From Candidatus Nanosynbacter sp. HMT-352 (GTDB lineage Bacteria; Patescibacteriota; Saccharimonadia; Saccharimonadales; Saccharimonadaceae): 64,000 nucleotides of DNA. Below are positions 54,202 through 62,632 of this stretch, one piece after another (positions within the stretch are counted from its first letter, which is position 1; every line of letters begins with the position of its first letter). The notes under the pieces were generated by a model that saw only the letters and a program-made list of their open reading frames with translations, ran no database searches and was not told the DNA's origin. The stretch lies in the NCBI RefSeq assembly GCF_022819385.1, contig NZ_CP089290.1:62001-126000 (forward strand), given 5' to 3'. Made by a program: the position numbers and the translations under genes.

Positions 54202-54240
54202 AAATAACCGCGATAGTAAGTTGTACTGTCGCGGTTATTT
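54202..54240. terminator. bidirectional intrinsic terminator between convergent genes
   Basis: A 17-base stem AAATAACCGCGATAGTA (54202-54218) with TACTGTCGCGGTTATTT (54224-54240), one G-U type mismatch and the loop AGTTG. A and T rich ends on both sides serve both strands, between the secreted protein gene and the minus-strand glycosyltransferase gene. Confidence 0.85.
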
Positions 54241-54258
54241 AATAATTAATAGTTAACG

Positions 54259-56067
54259 TTATTCGGGTAACCTATATCCCGGACCAAATTGCTCAAAATT
54301 ATCATTATAGAATGGATCCCTCTTCAAGTATTCGCCCCATCTCTTACGCATCTCTTTTTGAGCACTCTCTAGTTCACTAGTGTCTCTCTCACTCGTGTTT
54401 ATGCGACCAACACTCTTAGACTCATAATGGAATAACTCCGCGTATGGAGTGTAGACATTATAATAGCCTTCTTTGCGTAATTTAAGGTTAAGATCTACAT
54501 CGTTATACGTTATACGAAGTTTATTATCAAATCCACCCACCTTATTGAACTTATCACGACTAACCATACAACAAGCACCAGTTACTGCCGATACGTTACG
54601 AATATTGGCGGTATAAATATACGTAAATATATCTGTACGCTCATCCTGACCATAAAACGGATGGAATGCGATATCTCTTTCAGATAAGACTATTCCAGCA
54701 TGCTGTATTGTCTTATCCTCAAATATAAGCTTAGGTCCAACCATCCCTACTTCTGGACGCTGAGCATGCTCAAGCAACGACTGAATCCAGTCGTGAGTAA
54801 TAACCTCTGTATCATTATTAAGGAATAGCAGATATTCTCCACTAGAATTATTTACACCATAGTTACATGCATCTGAAAAATTGAATTTCTTCTTGTATTT
54901 AATAACATGCACATTGCTATTATTATCTATCAATTTTTCATAAAAATCATTTACTCGAGAATCTATAGATCCCGTATCTACAATTATTATTTCAAAATAT
55001 GGATACGAAGTATTTTCAATAATTGAATCTATGCACTTTTTTATATATCTAAAATTATCCTTGGTTGGTATGATAATTGACACCAACGGGTTTGTCGGAA
55101 TTACATATTTTTTACGCCAAAATCCTAACGCAACATGAGAATCTATATAGGCATTTTCTCCTCTTTGCCTTACACTAATACGAAGGACATTCTTTTGATT
55201 TATATAAGCATATGGTTTACTATCAGCATTCATAGCAGTAGATGTCTCAGATTTACGCCAATGATATAAAATTTTCGGAATATGATAAATGTTATTAGTT
55301 TTAGCAGAAATCTTCAAAAATAAATCCCAATCTTGCGCGCCATGTGTTCCGACGGTAAATCCATTAACACTTCTAATTACACCCGCTTTTATGGTAGCAA
55401 AATGCGTTACCATGTTACATGAATTCATAAAATCAGGACTCCAGTCAGGTTTAAAAAATGGTTCTATATGAATACCGTCACTATCAATCTTGTCTTCATC
55501 CGTATAAATAAGATCTACGTCAGGATTTTTATTTATAACATCAACCACTTCAAACAAGGCGTTGGGAGGTAAAATGTCATCATGATCGAGTAATGATATA
55601 TAGTCACCCTTAGCCATCGAAAGAGCTGTATTAGATGACTTTGATATATGACCATTTTCTTTACGAAATGTAGCCTTAATATTATTATACTTTTCTACAT
55701 ATTCGTTTATAACACTCTTTGTTTGATCGCTAGTAGAATTATCATCAGAAATACACAACTCCCAGTTGTCATAACTCTGAGATAGGACAGAGTCAATACA
55801 GCTACGCAGATATACTGGATTTGTATTATATGTCGGCAACAAAATACTAATCAATGGACGTTGCTTAAATTCCTTGGAATATTTTCTTTGTAACTTAAGT
55901 TGCTCATCGGTTACTTTATGCTTATCAAACCATTTAATATAATCTTCATATCGTTTCTTATTAATAAATCTACGATCGCGAAACAACCTTACTTGTTCAC
56001 TACCGTATGACGGATGCAATGTTGATCTAACAACAAATTTAGCACTCTTTATAATCTTATTTTTCAT
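54259..56067 (-). CDS. tandem GT2 glycosyltransferase
   Basis: A 602-residue protein with two GT2 domains. Domain 1 (about 60-290): SILLPTYNTNPVY, SDDNSTSD, LDHDDILPP. Domain 2 (about 320-590): SIIIPTKDNFRY, FLNNDTEV, and a late EDVD-like pattern in RITYNDVDLNLKLRKEG. This architecture is typical of O-antigen or galactan biosynthesis enzymes that add two or repeating sugars. It lies 6 bases after the ABC exporter ATPase on the same strand, so the enzyme probably builds the exported chain. Confidence 0.85.
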   Translation of the reverse strand: MKNKIIKSAKFVVRSTLHPSYGSEQVRLFRDRRFINKKRYEDYIKWFDKHKVTDEQLKLQRKYSKEFKQRPLISILLPTYNTNPVYLRSCIDSVLSQSYDNWELCISDDNSTSDQTKSVINEYVEKYNNIKATFRKENGHISKSSNTALSMAKGDYISLLDHDDILPPNALFEVVDVINKNPDVDLIYTDEDKIDSDGIHIEPFFKPDWSPDFMNSCNMVTHFATIKAGVIRSVNGFTVGTHGAQDWDLFLKISAKTNNIYHIPKILYHWRKSETSTAMNADSKPYAYINQKNVLRISVRQRGENAYIDSHVALGFWRKKYVIPTNPLVSIIIPTKDNFRYIKKCIDSIIENTSYPYFEIIIVDTGSIDSRVNDFYEKLIDNNSNVHVIKYKKKFNFSDACNYGVNNSSGEYLLFLNNDTEVITHDWIQSLLEHAQRPEVGMVGPKLIFEDKTIQHAGIVLSERDIAFHPFYGQDERTDIFTYIYTANIRNVSAVTGACCMVSRDKFNKVGGFDNKLRITYNDVDLNLKLRKEGYYNVYTPYAELFHYESKSVGRINTSERDTSELESAQKEMRKRWGEYLKRDPFYNDNFEQFGPGYRLPE

Positions 56068-56073
56068 CTGATT

Positions 56074-57234
56074 TTATCCCCTCTTCTTTACACTCCACTT
56101 TCCCATTATTCTCATTGGACCATCACGAAAATCATCCTTACCTGTAATAATAAACGAAAATGCTCGTGGCAAATGTTTAATTATGCCATCATCAGCCCTG
56201 CGGTGTAATGACATATGAATATCATATTTGCCAGGATTAAAGCCATCCAAACTCTGATTGAAATTAACCCTCCTATTGTTTTGTATAAAGTCACTAGGAG
56301 TGTCTCTACAATTGCGATCAGCAAATACAAACCCTCCGTACACAAAGGATATATTCACAAAAACATCTTCAGCAATACCATCTACAGTCACGCCAATATC
56401 AATCGAGTCTTCTTGCGTAAAATTTTTTTTACTAGGTATATCAACAGACATACTAACTGAATCGTCATGAGATTCTTCTTCTACACTAGTAACCGCATCC
56501 ATATTAACCTCCGTATATATATCGGCAATTTCTTGAGGAGATCCAATATGTTTTATCGTTCCATTTTCTATATACATGGCTCTCGAGCAAAATCTGCGCA
56601 CGGCGTTCATATCATGCGTCACAAAAACCACAGTCTGATTACTACGTTTAACTTTTTCAAAATAATCAAAACACTTCTGCTGAAAAGCCGCGTCCCCTAC
56701 AGCCAACACTTCATCAAGCATTAAAATATCGCCACGAGCTTTAATAGCTACAGAGAAAGCTAACCTAACCTGCATCCCTGATGAGTAATTCTTAAGCTTC
56801 TCTTCCATAAAATCTGCCAACTCAGAGAATTCAACAATATCATCATACATCAGCTCCATCTCTTTATGACTAAATCCCAGTAAAGCTCCATTTAAAAATA
56901 CATTTTCTCTACCTGTTAATTCTGGATTAAAACCAACACCCAGCTCGATGAACGGGACAAGAGATCCATTTACTCGCACTGAACCTTCCGTCGGAGAATA
57001 GATTTGAGCTATAGACTTCAACAGAGTACTCTTACCTGAACCATTTTTACCTACTATTCCAAAAAATTCACCTTTTTTAATATCAAAAGATATATTTTTT
57101 AATGGCGTAAATTCCCTGTAGCCTTTTTTGCCTTTAATATAATTAATAGTCTTCTGTTTAATCCCGTTGCTAGACTCTGTTGGTATCTTAAAAGTCTTAG
57201 TAAGAGAGTTAACTTCTATAACTACATCCTTCAT
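56074..57234 (-). CDS. polysaccharide ABC exporter ATP-binding protein with C-terminal glycan-binding domain (Wzt-like)
   Basis: A 386-residue ATPase with Walker A GIVGKNGSGKSTLL, signature NYSSGMQVRLAFS and Walker B ILMLDEVLAVGD. The extra C-terminal domain (about 255-386, with FVNISFVYGG and the ending MGKWSVKKRG) resembles the carbohydrate-binding domain of Wzt that reads the chain terminus. It works with the permease 5 bases upstream to export O-antigen-like glycan. Confidence 0.88.
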   Translation of the reverse strand: MKDVVIEVNSLTKTFKIPTESSNGIKQKTINYIKGKKGYREFTPLKNISFDIKKGEFFGIVGKNGSGKSTLLKSIAQIYSPTEGSVRVNGSLVPFIELGVGFNPELTGRENVFLNGALLGFSHKEMELMYDDIVEFSELADFMEEKLKNYSSGMQVRLAFSVAIKARGDILMLDEVLAVGDAAFQQKCFDYFEKVKRSNQTVVFVTHDMNAVRRFCSRAMYIENGTIKHIGSPQEIADIYTEVNMDAVTSVEEESHDDSVSMSVDIPSKKNFTQEDSIDIGVTVDGIAEDVFVNISFVYGGFVFADRNCRDTPSDFIQNNRRVNFNQSLDGFNPGKYDIHMSLHRRADDGIIKHLPRAFSFIITGKDDFRDGPMRIMGKWSVKKRG

Positions 57235-57239
57235 ATATC

Positions 57240-58058
57240 CTAAATCTCCTCCGCAAATGTCTTCGACTGCTTCTTAAAATACCAAACTGCAAATAGAACC
57301 ACTATAGCTATAGCTAAAAACGGTACAGACATCATTAGCGGGTTCAATCTATTCCACATAATCATCGTATCTTTAGTTATAAGCACATATCTACTATCTT
57401 GAATAATTTGTGCAACAGGATTAAGAAACAACAGATCAACAGCAAAATTGCTCTTCTGTGAAACCATCTGCATTGGATAAATAACAGGGGTGGCATAAAA
57501 TGCAGCTTGAGTAAATACCTCCCATAGATATCCAGTATCTCGCGACTTAACATTAAGAGCGGACAAGAAAAAAGCCACCCCTAAAGCAAATATATACAGT
57601 TCAATTATTAGTGGTATGATTAATAGCGACATCCATGATAATTGAACTCCATTTACTAACACAAATAAAAGCACCACTATCATATTAAATAGCAAATTTA
57701 TCAATGAGGATACAGTTCCAGAAATTACAACAATATATTTAGGAAAATTAATCTTTCTAAGTAGGTCACCTCGACCTACTATAGAGTTTAGTCCTTGATT
57801 AGTTGCTTCTACGAAGAAGTTCCATAAAATTATCCCCAGCAATAAATACACTGGAAAATGTTCTATATTCCTTCCTACTCCTAAAAATTTATCAAAAACT
57901 ACATACAATATCGAAAATAGAAAAAGCGGCTTAAGAACACTCCATACATATCCGAGAGCAGAGCCCTGATATCTCAATTTAAAATCCGTAATAACTAATT
58001 CTCTTAAGAGAATCCTGTTTTTTCTATTAAAAACCTCTAGCCACTTCATAATATACAT
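57240..58058 (-). CDS. polysaccharide ABC exporter permease (Wzm-like)
   Basis: A permease of about 272 residues with six helices, opening KLRYQGSALGYVWSVLKPLFLFSILYVVF, typical of ABC-2 O-antigen exporters. ATG 58058 follows a minus-strand TATAAT by 5 nt; GTG 58061 and ATG 58049 are alternatives. It pairs with the Wzt-like ATPase 5 bases downstream. Confidence 0.85.
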   Translation of the reverse strand: MYIMKWLEVFNRKNRILLRELVITDFKLRYQGSALGYVWSVLKPLFLFSILYVVFDKFLGVGRNIEHFPVYLLLGIILWNFFVEATNQGLNSIVGRGDLLRKINFPKYIVVISGTVSSLINLLFNMIVVLLFVLVNGVQLSWMSLLIIPLIIELYIFALGVAFFLSALNVKSRDTGYLWEVFTQAAFYATPVIYPMQMVSQKSNFAVDLLFLNPVAQIIQDSRYVLITKDTMIMWNRLNPLMMSVPFLAIAIVVLFAVWYFKKQSKTFAEEI

Positions 58059-58087
58059 CACCTATTATACAATACAAAAAGAACATT

Positions 58088-59101
58088 ATGAATAGACTTA
58101 CAATTATAGTTCTTAATTGGAACGGATCCGACGACGCCATAGAGTGCGTTGATTCATTAATAAAACAAACCCTAAAACCTACTATTATTATAGTAGATAA
58201 TAATAGTAGCGACAATTCTGTTACTGTATTTGAAAAATATATATCGTCGCATAAAAAAGAAAAGATTATTTTGCTCAAAAACTCAGATAATCTAGGATTC
58301 GCGGGAGGAATTAATACAGGATTAATCTACGCCCTAAAAAACAACTTTGAATATATTGGAGTACTTAATCCGGATGCGATAGCTGATAGAAACTGGTGTG
58401 AAGCTCTTATTTATCAATTATCAAAATACCCAGAATGTGGAATTGCGACTGGAATCTTACAAAGACGCAATAGCAAGACTCTCGACACAACTGGAGATTT
58501 TTACACAATGTGGGGACTTCCTGGACCAAGAAACCGTGATGAGCCCATAAAAAACGCACCAACTAAGCCTGGAGAAGTATTTGGTGCGACTGGCGGCGGT
58601 GCTATTTATCGTGCAAAAATATTTGATGATATAGATATGTTTGATGAAGATTTCTTCATGTATTATGAGGATGTCGATTTAAGCTTCCGAGCACAATTGG
58701 CAGGCTGGAAAGTTCGCTTCACGCCCAAGGCTATCGCTTATCATAAAGTTGGCGCTAGTAGTAAAAAAGTTCCCGGATTAGCTGTCTACAATACTTTTAA
58801 AAACTTGCCGTTAATCTTCATTAAAAATGTTCCGGGTAAACTATTTTGGCATATTGGTATACGATTTTTACTGACATATTGGTTGATTTTTGCCAGCGCA
58901 ATTCGCCACGGCAACGGTTGGCCTGCATTCAAGGGCGCTTTAGTATCAATTATTCACAAACCGGCAGCTTATAAAAAACGTCTTCATATTCAAAAAAATC
59001 GTAAGGTTTCCGTCGACTATATTCGAAATATTATTCACGATGGACCGCTACCAAATCAAACTGGTTTATTAAAATTTAAGCATTTTTTCAGAATAAAATA
59101 A
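58088..59101 (+). CDS. glycosyltransferase family 2, rhamnosyltransferase-like
   Basis: A 337-residue GT2 enzyme: TIIVLNWNGSDDAIEC, VDNNSSDNS, NPDAIADRNW, and GATGGGAIYRAKIF with the acid pattern YYEDVDLSFRAQLAGW. The pattern resembles WbbL-type rhamnosyltransferases, which would use the dTDP-rhamnose made by the rfb genes here. Divergent from the exporter permease, with their promoters in the 29-base gap. Confidence 0.83.
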   Translation: MNRLTIIVLNWNGSDDAIECVDSLIKQTLKPTIIIVDNNSSDNSVTVFEKYISSHKKEKIILLKNSDNLGFAGGINTGLIYALKNNFEYIGVLNPDAIADRNWCEALIYQLSKYPECGIATGILQRRNSKTLDTTGDFYTMWGLPGPRNRDEPIKNAPTKPGEVFGATGGGAIYRAKIFDDIDMFDEDFFMYYEDVDLSFRAQLAGWKVRFTPKAIAYHKVGASSKKVPGLAVYNTFKNLPLIFIKNVPGKLFWHIGIRFLLTYWLIFASAIRHGNGWPAFKGALVSIIHKPAAYKKRLHIQKNRKVSVDYIRNIIHDGPLPNQTGLLKFKHFFRIK

Positions 59102-59114
59102 TATATTTAATACC

Positions 59115-60065
59115 ATGAAAACCATCACTCTTCTCATTCCTGTCTACAACGAAGAATCCGTTTTGTCGCAATTATTTAGGCGCTTGGACGAATTTACAAA
59201 AAACACGCCCGATTATCAATTCGAATTTCTCTTCATAAACGACGGCAGCACCGATAAATCTTTTTCAATCATAGCCGAGCAATCAAAAAAAGATTCTCGT
59301 ATCAGCTATATAAATCTATCGCGAAACTTCGGTAAGGAAATTGCCATGATAGCTGGAATTGACCACATAAAAAGTGACGCTCTGGTGATTATCGATGCAG
59401 ATTTACAAGACCCGCCAGAGCTCATCCAGGAAATGATTTCGTATTGGGAAGATGGTTACGATGACGTCTATGCTCGCCGCAACAACCGACAAGGCGAAAC
59501 CTGGCTGAAGAAAAAAACCAGCCAATGGTATTACAGAATATTGCAGAAATCGACCAACATTCCCATTCAGGTCGATACTGGAGATTTTCGCTTACTGGAT
59601 CGCCGGTGCATTGAGGCTTTGCAAAAATTCCGCGAATCTCAGCGCAATACAAAAGCGATTTTCAGCTGGATTGGATATAAGAAAAAAGAGATATTTTATG
59701 ATCGCGACCCCAGATTAGCTGGTCAAACCAAATGGAATTACCGAAAACTACTCAACTTAGCAATCGACGGAATTACCAGCTTTACTACCGCGCCGCTACG
59801 AATGGCGACTATTTTTGGATTTATCATTTCATTCATTGCTTTTGTCTGGATTATTTATCTTTTAGTTCGCCCTTTGTTCGGAGTTTCTACTGGCGCTGGA
59901 TATTCCTCGCTAATGGCAGTTATCTTATTCCTCGGCGGAGTTCAGCTATTATCCCTAGGTATAATTGGCGAATACGTAGGACGGATATTTATTGAGACAA
60001 AAAACAGACCGCTATATTTAATAGAGGAGTATCATGCAGGAAATATTAAAAAAACACGCCGATAA
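59115..60065 (+). CDS. GtrB/ArnC-like polyprenyl-phosphate glycosyltransferase
   Basis: A 316-residue GT2 enzyme: LLIPVYNEESVL, FINDGSTDKS, IDADLQDPPELI (acidic motif), and the conserved WNYRKLLNLAIDGITSF before two C-terminal membrane helices (about 232-260, 270-295). It loads a sugar onto undecaprenyl phosphate for flipping. It overlaps the GtrA gene by 32 bases, a classic GtrB-GtrA pair. TATATT ends 7 nt before its ATG. Confidence 0.88.
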   Translation: MKTITLLIPVYNEESVLSQLFRRLDEFTKNTPDYQFEFLFINDGSTDKSFSIIAEQSKKDSRISYINLSRNFGKEIAMIAGIDHIKSDALVIIDADLQDPPELIQEMISYWEDGYDDVYARRNNRQGETWLKKKTSQWYYRILQKSTNIPIQVDTGDFRLLDRRCIEALQKFRESQRNTKAIFSWIGYKKKEIFYDRDPRLAGQTKWNYRKLLNLAIDGITSFTTAPLRMATIFGFIISFIAFVWIIYLLVRPLFGVSTGAGYSSLMAVILFLGGVQLLSLGIIGEYVGRIFIETKNRPLYLIEEYHAGNIKKTRR

Positions 60066-60468
60066 ATTAAGATTTCTTATCGTTGGCAGTACTAATACAG
60101 TACTAGATTTTGGCATACTTTTTAGCCTAACAATCTTTTTAAATATCCCAAAAGAGTTTGCTAATTTTATATCAACATTAGTTGCCTTTTTGTTCTCATT
60201 TTTTGCAAATAAAAAATATACTTTCAAGTCAACATCCCAAAACTTGAAAAAACAATTTCTTTTATTCACCGCAGTTACACTATTTGGTTTATGGGTAATT
60301 CAGACAATTATTATAGCTATCATTACGCCGATATTTATAGGCTTCGGATTAAATAAGTCACTTGCCCTATTGATTAGCAAACTAGCCGCCACGGTAGTCA
60401 GCCTCGTTTGGAATTACGTTCTGTACTCCAGAATAGTCTTTAAAGACACTAAGAACTCTTCTGACTAA
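60034..60468 (+). CDS. GtrA family flippase-like protein
   Basis: A 144-residue protein with four hydrophobic helices (LRFLIVGSTNTVLDFGILF, ALLISKLAATVVSLVWNYV and others), the GtrA pattern. GAGGAG precedes ATG 60034. It overlaps the GtrB-like gene upstream and, convergently, the khpB end by 20 bases. Confidence 0.85.
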   Translation: MQEILKKHADKLRFLIVGSTNTVLDFGILFSLTIFLNIPKEFANFISTLVAFLFSFFANKKYTFKSTSQNLKKQFLLFTAVTLFGLWVIQTIIIAIITPIFIGFGLNKSLALLISKLAATVVSLVWNYVLYSRIVFKDTKNSSD

Positions 60469-60910
60469 TAATCAGCCGTCGTTCGCGACCTTCACCCTCA
60501 GAATGCGTATCAATATCGCTATATTCACCAGCCAAGTGATGCACCGTCCAGCGATCAGCAGCATTCAAATCCACAACCTTTGATTCACCAGTTCGTCGAA
60601 CTTCCTCAATCCAACCACGCGCCTTTTCGGCAATTTTTTCAGCGTGCTGCTTTTTATAGTCCGCAATATCCAAATTCACCCGAACAGTTGACGCTTCTTT
60701 ATGATGAAGCGCTGTCGACAAAAGATTCTGAATACTACGCAATGTTTCCGCATTTCTGCCGATTAAAATACTGCTTCGCTCGCTATGTGGAATTGAAGCT
60801 ACAACAATTCCATCTTCGATTTTTACTGAAACTTCCAGATTCAAGTCAAAGAACGTTAGCAAATCCTCTAAATATTTTTTTACAAATTCAACCGTTTCAA
60901 TTTGGTCCAT
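60449..60910 (-). CDS. khpB: KH and R3H domain RNA-binding protein (KhpB/Jag)
   Basis: A 153-residue protein with a KH domain (about 40-75; GxxG loop IGRN) and an R3H domain (about 95-150; ADRWTVHHLAGEYSDIDTHSEGEGRERRL). It lacks the long Jag-N extension of Firmicutes, so the total is short. It is a RNA chaperone-type regulator linked with cell elongation in Gram-positives. It follows yidC by 9 bases with AAGGAGG. Confidence 0.9.
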   Translation of the reverse strand: MDQIETVEFVKKYLEDLLTFFDLNLEVSVKIEDGIVVASIPHSERSSILIGRNAETLRSIQNLLSTALHHKEASTVRVNLDIADYKKQHAEKIAEKARGWIEEVRRTGESKVVDLNAADRWTVHHLAGEYSDIDTHSEGEGRERRLIISQKSS

Positions 60911-60919
60911 AAATCCTCC

Positions 60920-61840
60920 TTAATCCTTAGCCTTGATCCGAGTTATCCTAGCCTCTGTAGCCTTTTTAACACGTTTGTCGATTTTTGTCGATGCTTTAGA
61001 TTTTTGAGATGATTTTTTATCTGCAATTTCTTGCATTTCTTTAGAGTCTTGCTTGAAGATGATATAGTTCTGGAGATATCCCACGGCGCTAGCTGTCGTC
61101 AAATAAAGCGCCAAAGCTGCCGGCAAATACACAATCACAAAGAACATCATTACTGGCATAAATTTCATCATTTTTCGCGTCATAATAGCATTTACTTCTG
61201 CCTGATCTGCCTCTTTTCCATCGCCAGCCTCAGCTAAAATGTCACGCAACTTACGATTACTGTCGGATTGAGGTGATAATTGTTTTGAAGTTAAATATTG
61301 CAAATATGCCGCAACTGCCGCCAAAATAACCAAGCCAACAACAATTCCATTCTTTGATATCGCGTGTTGTGTCAAATCTATAATTCCCAGGAAATTCTGA
61401 TTAAATTGATCTGGATTATTTACTAAATTATTAGCAACCGGCAGATTTTTCATAAAATCATAAACATATTTTCCTAAGTCGGCGCGGCTAGAAACGAAAA
61501 TCTGCACCACTCGATACATCGCAATCAAAATTGGCAGCTGAATAATCATAACGCCAATTGAACCAAAGGCACTGACGTTATGTTTTTTATAAAGTTCCAC
61601 CATCGCTAAGTTACGCATTTGCGGATTTTTTGCGTACTGTTTTTTGATCTTTACAAGCTCTGGCTGCATTTTACGCATCGCCTTTGCCTGATGAAGTTGC
61701 TTCTTAATTAGTGGCCAAAGTAAAAGTCTTACAATAATCGTAAAGATAATGACGCTAACACCAAAATCCGGAATCAGACTATAGATAGCCATTAGCAAAT
61801 TTAAAATCGGTCGAACAATAAACTCATCAAAAAAACTCAT
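60920..61840 (-). CDS. yidC: YidC/OxaI membrane protein insertase
   Basis: A 306-residue insertase with five helices, an opening FFDEFIVRPILNLLMAIYSL, a conserved Arg in IIFTIIVRLLLWPL, the hairpin KKQLHQAKAMRKMQPELVKI and a basic C-tail. It is the short Gram-positive type without a periplasmic domain. It inserts small membrane proteins with or without SecYEG. The transcript appears leaderless: TGCTATAAT ends 6 nt before ATG 61840. Confidence 0.94.
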   Translation of the reverse strand: MSFFDEFIVRPILNLLMAIYSLIPDFGVSVIIFTIIVRLLLWPLIKKQLHQAKAMRKMQPELVKIKKQYAKNPQMRNLAMVELYKKHNVSAFGSIGVMIIQLPILIAMYRVVQIFVSSRADLGKYVYDFMKNLPVANNLVNNPDQFNQNFLGIIDLTQHAISKNGIVVGLVILAAVAAYLQYLTSKQLSPQSDSNRKLRDILAEAGDGKEADQAEVNAIMTRKMMKFMPVMMFFVIVYLPAALALYLTTASAVGYLQNYIIFKQDSKEMQEIADKKSSQKSKASTKIDKRVKKATEARITRIKAKD

Positions 61841-61846
61841 GTCTTA

Positions 61847-61855
61847 ATTATAGCA
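61847..61855 (-). promoter_or_regulatory. extended -10 promoter TGCTATAAT of yidC, leaderless geometry
   Basis: On the minus strand TGCTATAAT has its hexamer ending 6 nt before ATG 61840, again without a Shine-Dalgarno sequence. Confidence 0.65.
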
Positions 61856-61864
61856 AAAAAGCGC

Positions 61865-62212
61865 CTATTTATACAGTTTAGCTTGAGAGAAAAGATTCTT
61901 TATCGTCTGCTTCAAGTCTTTATGTGGCATCGATAAAACTTCCGCCGAAAATATAATAACAGCCACATCTTGGTCATTTTTCATATTAGGCATCTCCAAG
62001 CGAATAATTTCATAAACACGTCGACGTATACGATTCCGACGCACCGCTGACTTTAGAACTTTTTTACTAACAACAACCGCAAACCTGCTGTGATTTCGAT
62101 ACGGATTTTTCACATATTTTATCGTGGCTATAGACGAACGAACCGCTTGTCCGTTTTTATAGACAAACTTAAGGCTGCCATGACCATGAAACCGATTACA
62201 TTGTTGTAACAT
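61865..62212 (-). CDS. rnpA: ribonuclease P protein component
   Basis: A 115-residue basic protein with the RNR signature VRRNRIRRRVYEIIR and FAVVVSKKVLKSAVRRN. It supports the RNase P RNA in trimming tRNA 5' ends. Standard neighbours: rpmH upstream, yidC downstream. It has its own promoter between the rpmH terminator and its ATG. Confidence 0.92.
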   Translation of the reverse strand: MLQQCNRFHGHGSLKFVYKNGQAVRSSIATIKYVKNPYRNHSRFAVVVSKKVLKSAVRRNRIRRRVYEIIRLEMPNMKNDQDVAVIIFSAEVLSMPHKDLKQTIKNLFSQAKLYK

Positions 62213-62220
62213 ATTTTACA

Positions 62221-62229
62221 ATTATATCA
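62221..62229 (-). promoter_or_regulatory. extended -10 promoter TGATATAAT of rnpA, near-leaderless
   Basis: On the minus strand TGATATAAT ends 8 nt before ATG 62212. It begins within the T-run of the rpmH terminator. Confidence 0.5.
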
Positions 62230-62255
62230 AAAAATCCCGCCTTCATCGACGGGAT
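62229..62255 (-). terminator. intrinsic terminator after rpmH
   Basis: On the minus strand ATCCCG pairs with CGGGAT around a 10-base loop and is followed by a T6 run. Confidence 0.7.
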
Positions 62256-62271
62256 AATTTTTAGCTATCAA

Positions 62272-62409
62272 TTAAATAGCAATTTTAGCGCGGCCCTTTA
62301 GGCGGCGGCGCTTCAAAACCATCCTACCAGCCTTGGTAGAAACTCGTGCCCTAAAACCGTGTGTCTTTGCGCGGTGTCGGGTGTGTGGTTGAAATGTTCG
62401 CTTTGGCAT
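62272..62409 (-). CDS. rpmH: ribosomal protein bL34
   Basis: A 45-residue, very basic protein reading [19 protein letters not shown] and ending [11 protein letters not shown], matching L34 along its length ([20 protein letters not shown] in between). It lies in the conserved order dnaA-rpmH-rnpA-yidC, divergent from dnaA across oriC. Confidence 0.95.
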   Translation of the reverse strand: MPKRTFQPHTRHRAKTHGFRARVSTKAGRMVLKRRRLKGRAKIAI

Positions 62410-62419
62410 ATCAATGAAT

Positions 62420-62448
62420 AGTATATATTCTTTCAGTACTTTTTGCAA
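62420..62448 (-). promoter_or_regulatory. rpmH promoter (TTGCAA - 17 bp - TATACT)
   Basis: On the minus strand TTGCAA (62448-62443) and TATACT (62425-62420) with a 17-base spacer. The -10 ends 10 nt before the rpmH ATG, giving a leader of about 4 nt. Confidence 0.6.
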
Positions 62449-62588
62449 GTCGACAATGACTTTTCCACTATCGACGTATATTTTTCCACAATTTTAACAG
62501 ATGAGAATTTTAATTGTGGAAAACTCCACCCCTGTTTTGAATAGTAACCTTTCTACTCCGTTTATACTTGTGGAAAACTCCCCTTATT

Positions 62589-62597
62589 TGCTATAGT
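62589..62597 (+). promoter_or_regulatory. extended -10 promoter TGCTATAGT of dnaA
   Basis: TGCTATAGT (hexamer 62592-62597) precedes the GTG by 35 nt. GAGGGAG at 62618-62624 is a good ribosome site for GTG 62633. The DnaA boxes upstream may allow autoregulation. Confidence 0.6.
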
Positions 62598-62632
62598 AAA
62601 GATAGTTAACAGGATTTGAGGGAGTAATTTTC

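Larger units (their letters stand above)
62410..62632. other. replication origin region (oriC) with DnaA boxes
   Basis: This 223-base spacer between rpmH and dnaA holds DnaA boxes of the form TTTTCCACA: 62482-62490 on plus, and reverse copies at 62515-62523 and 62569-62577. A near-copy TTTTCCACT lies at 62461-62469. A further TGTGGAAAA is found just after dnaA at 63990-63998. Position and boxes fit a bacterial oriC. No rRNA or other gene lies here. Confidence 0.8.

Noticed and set aside
58027-58278. 83-codon minus-strand frame across the start of the rhamnosyltransferase-like gene
   Set aside because: It overlaps two well-supported divergent genes and resembles no known protein.
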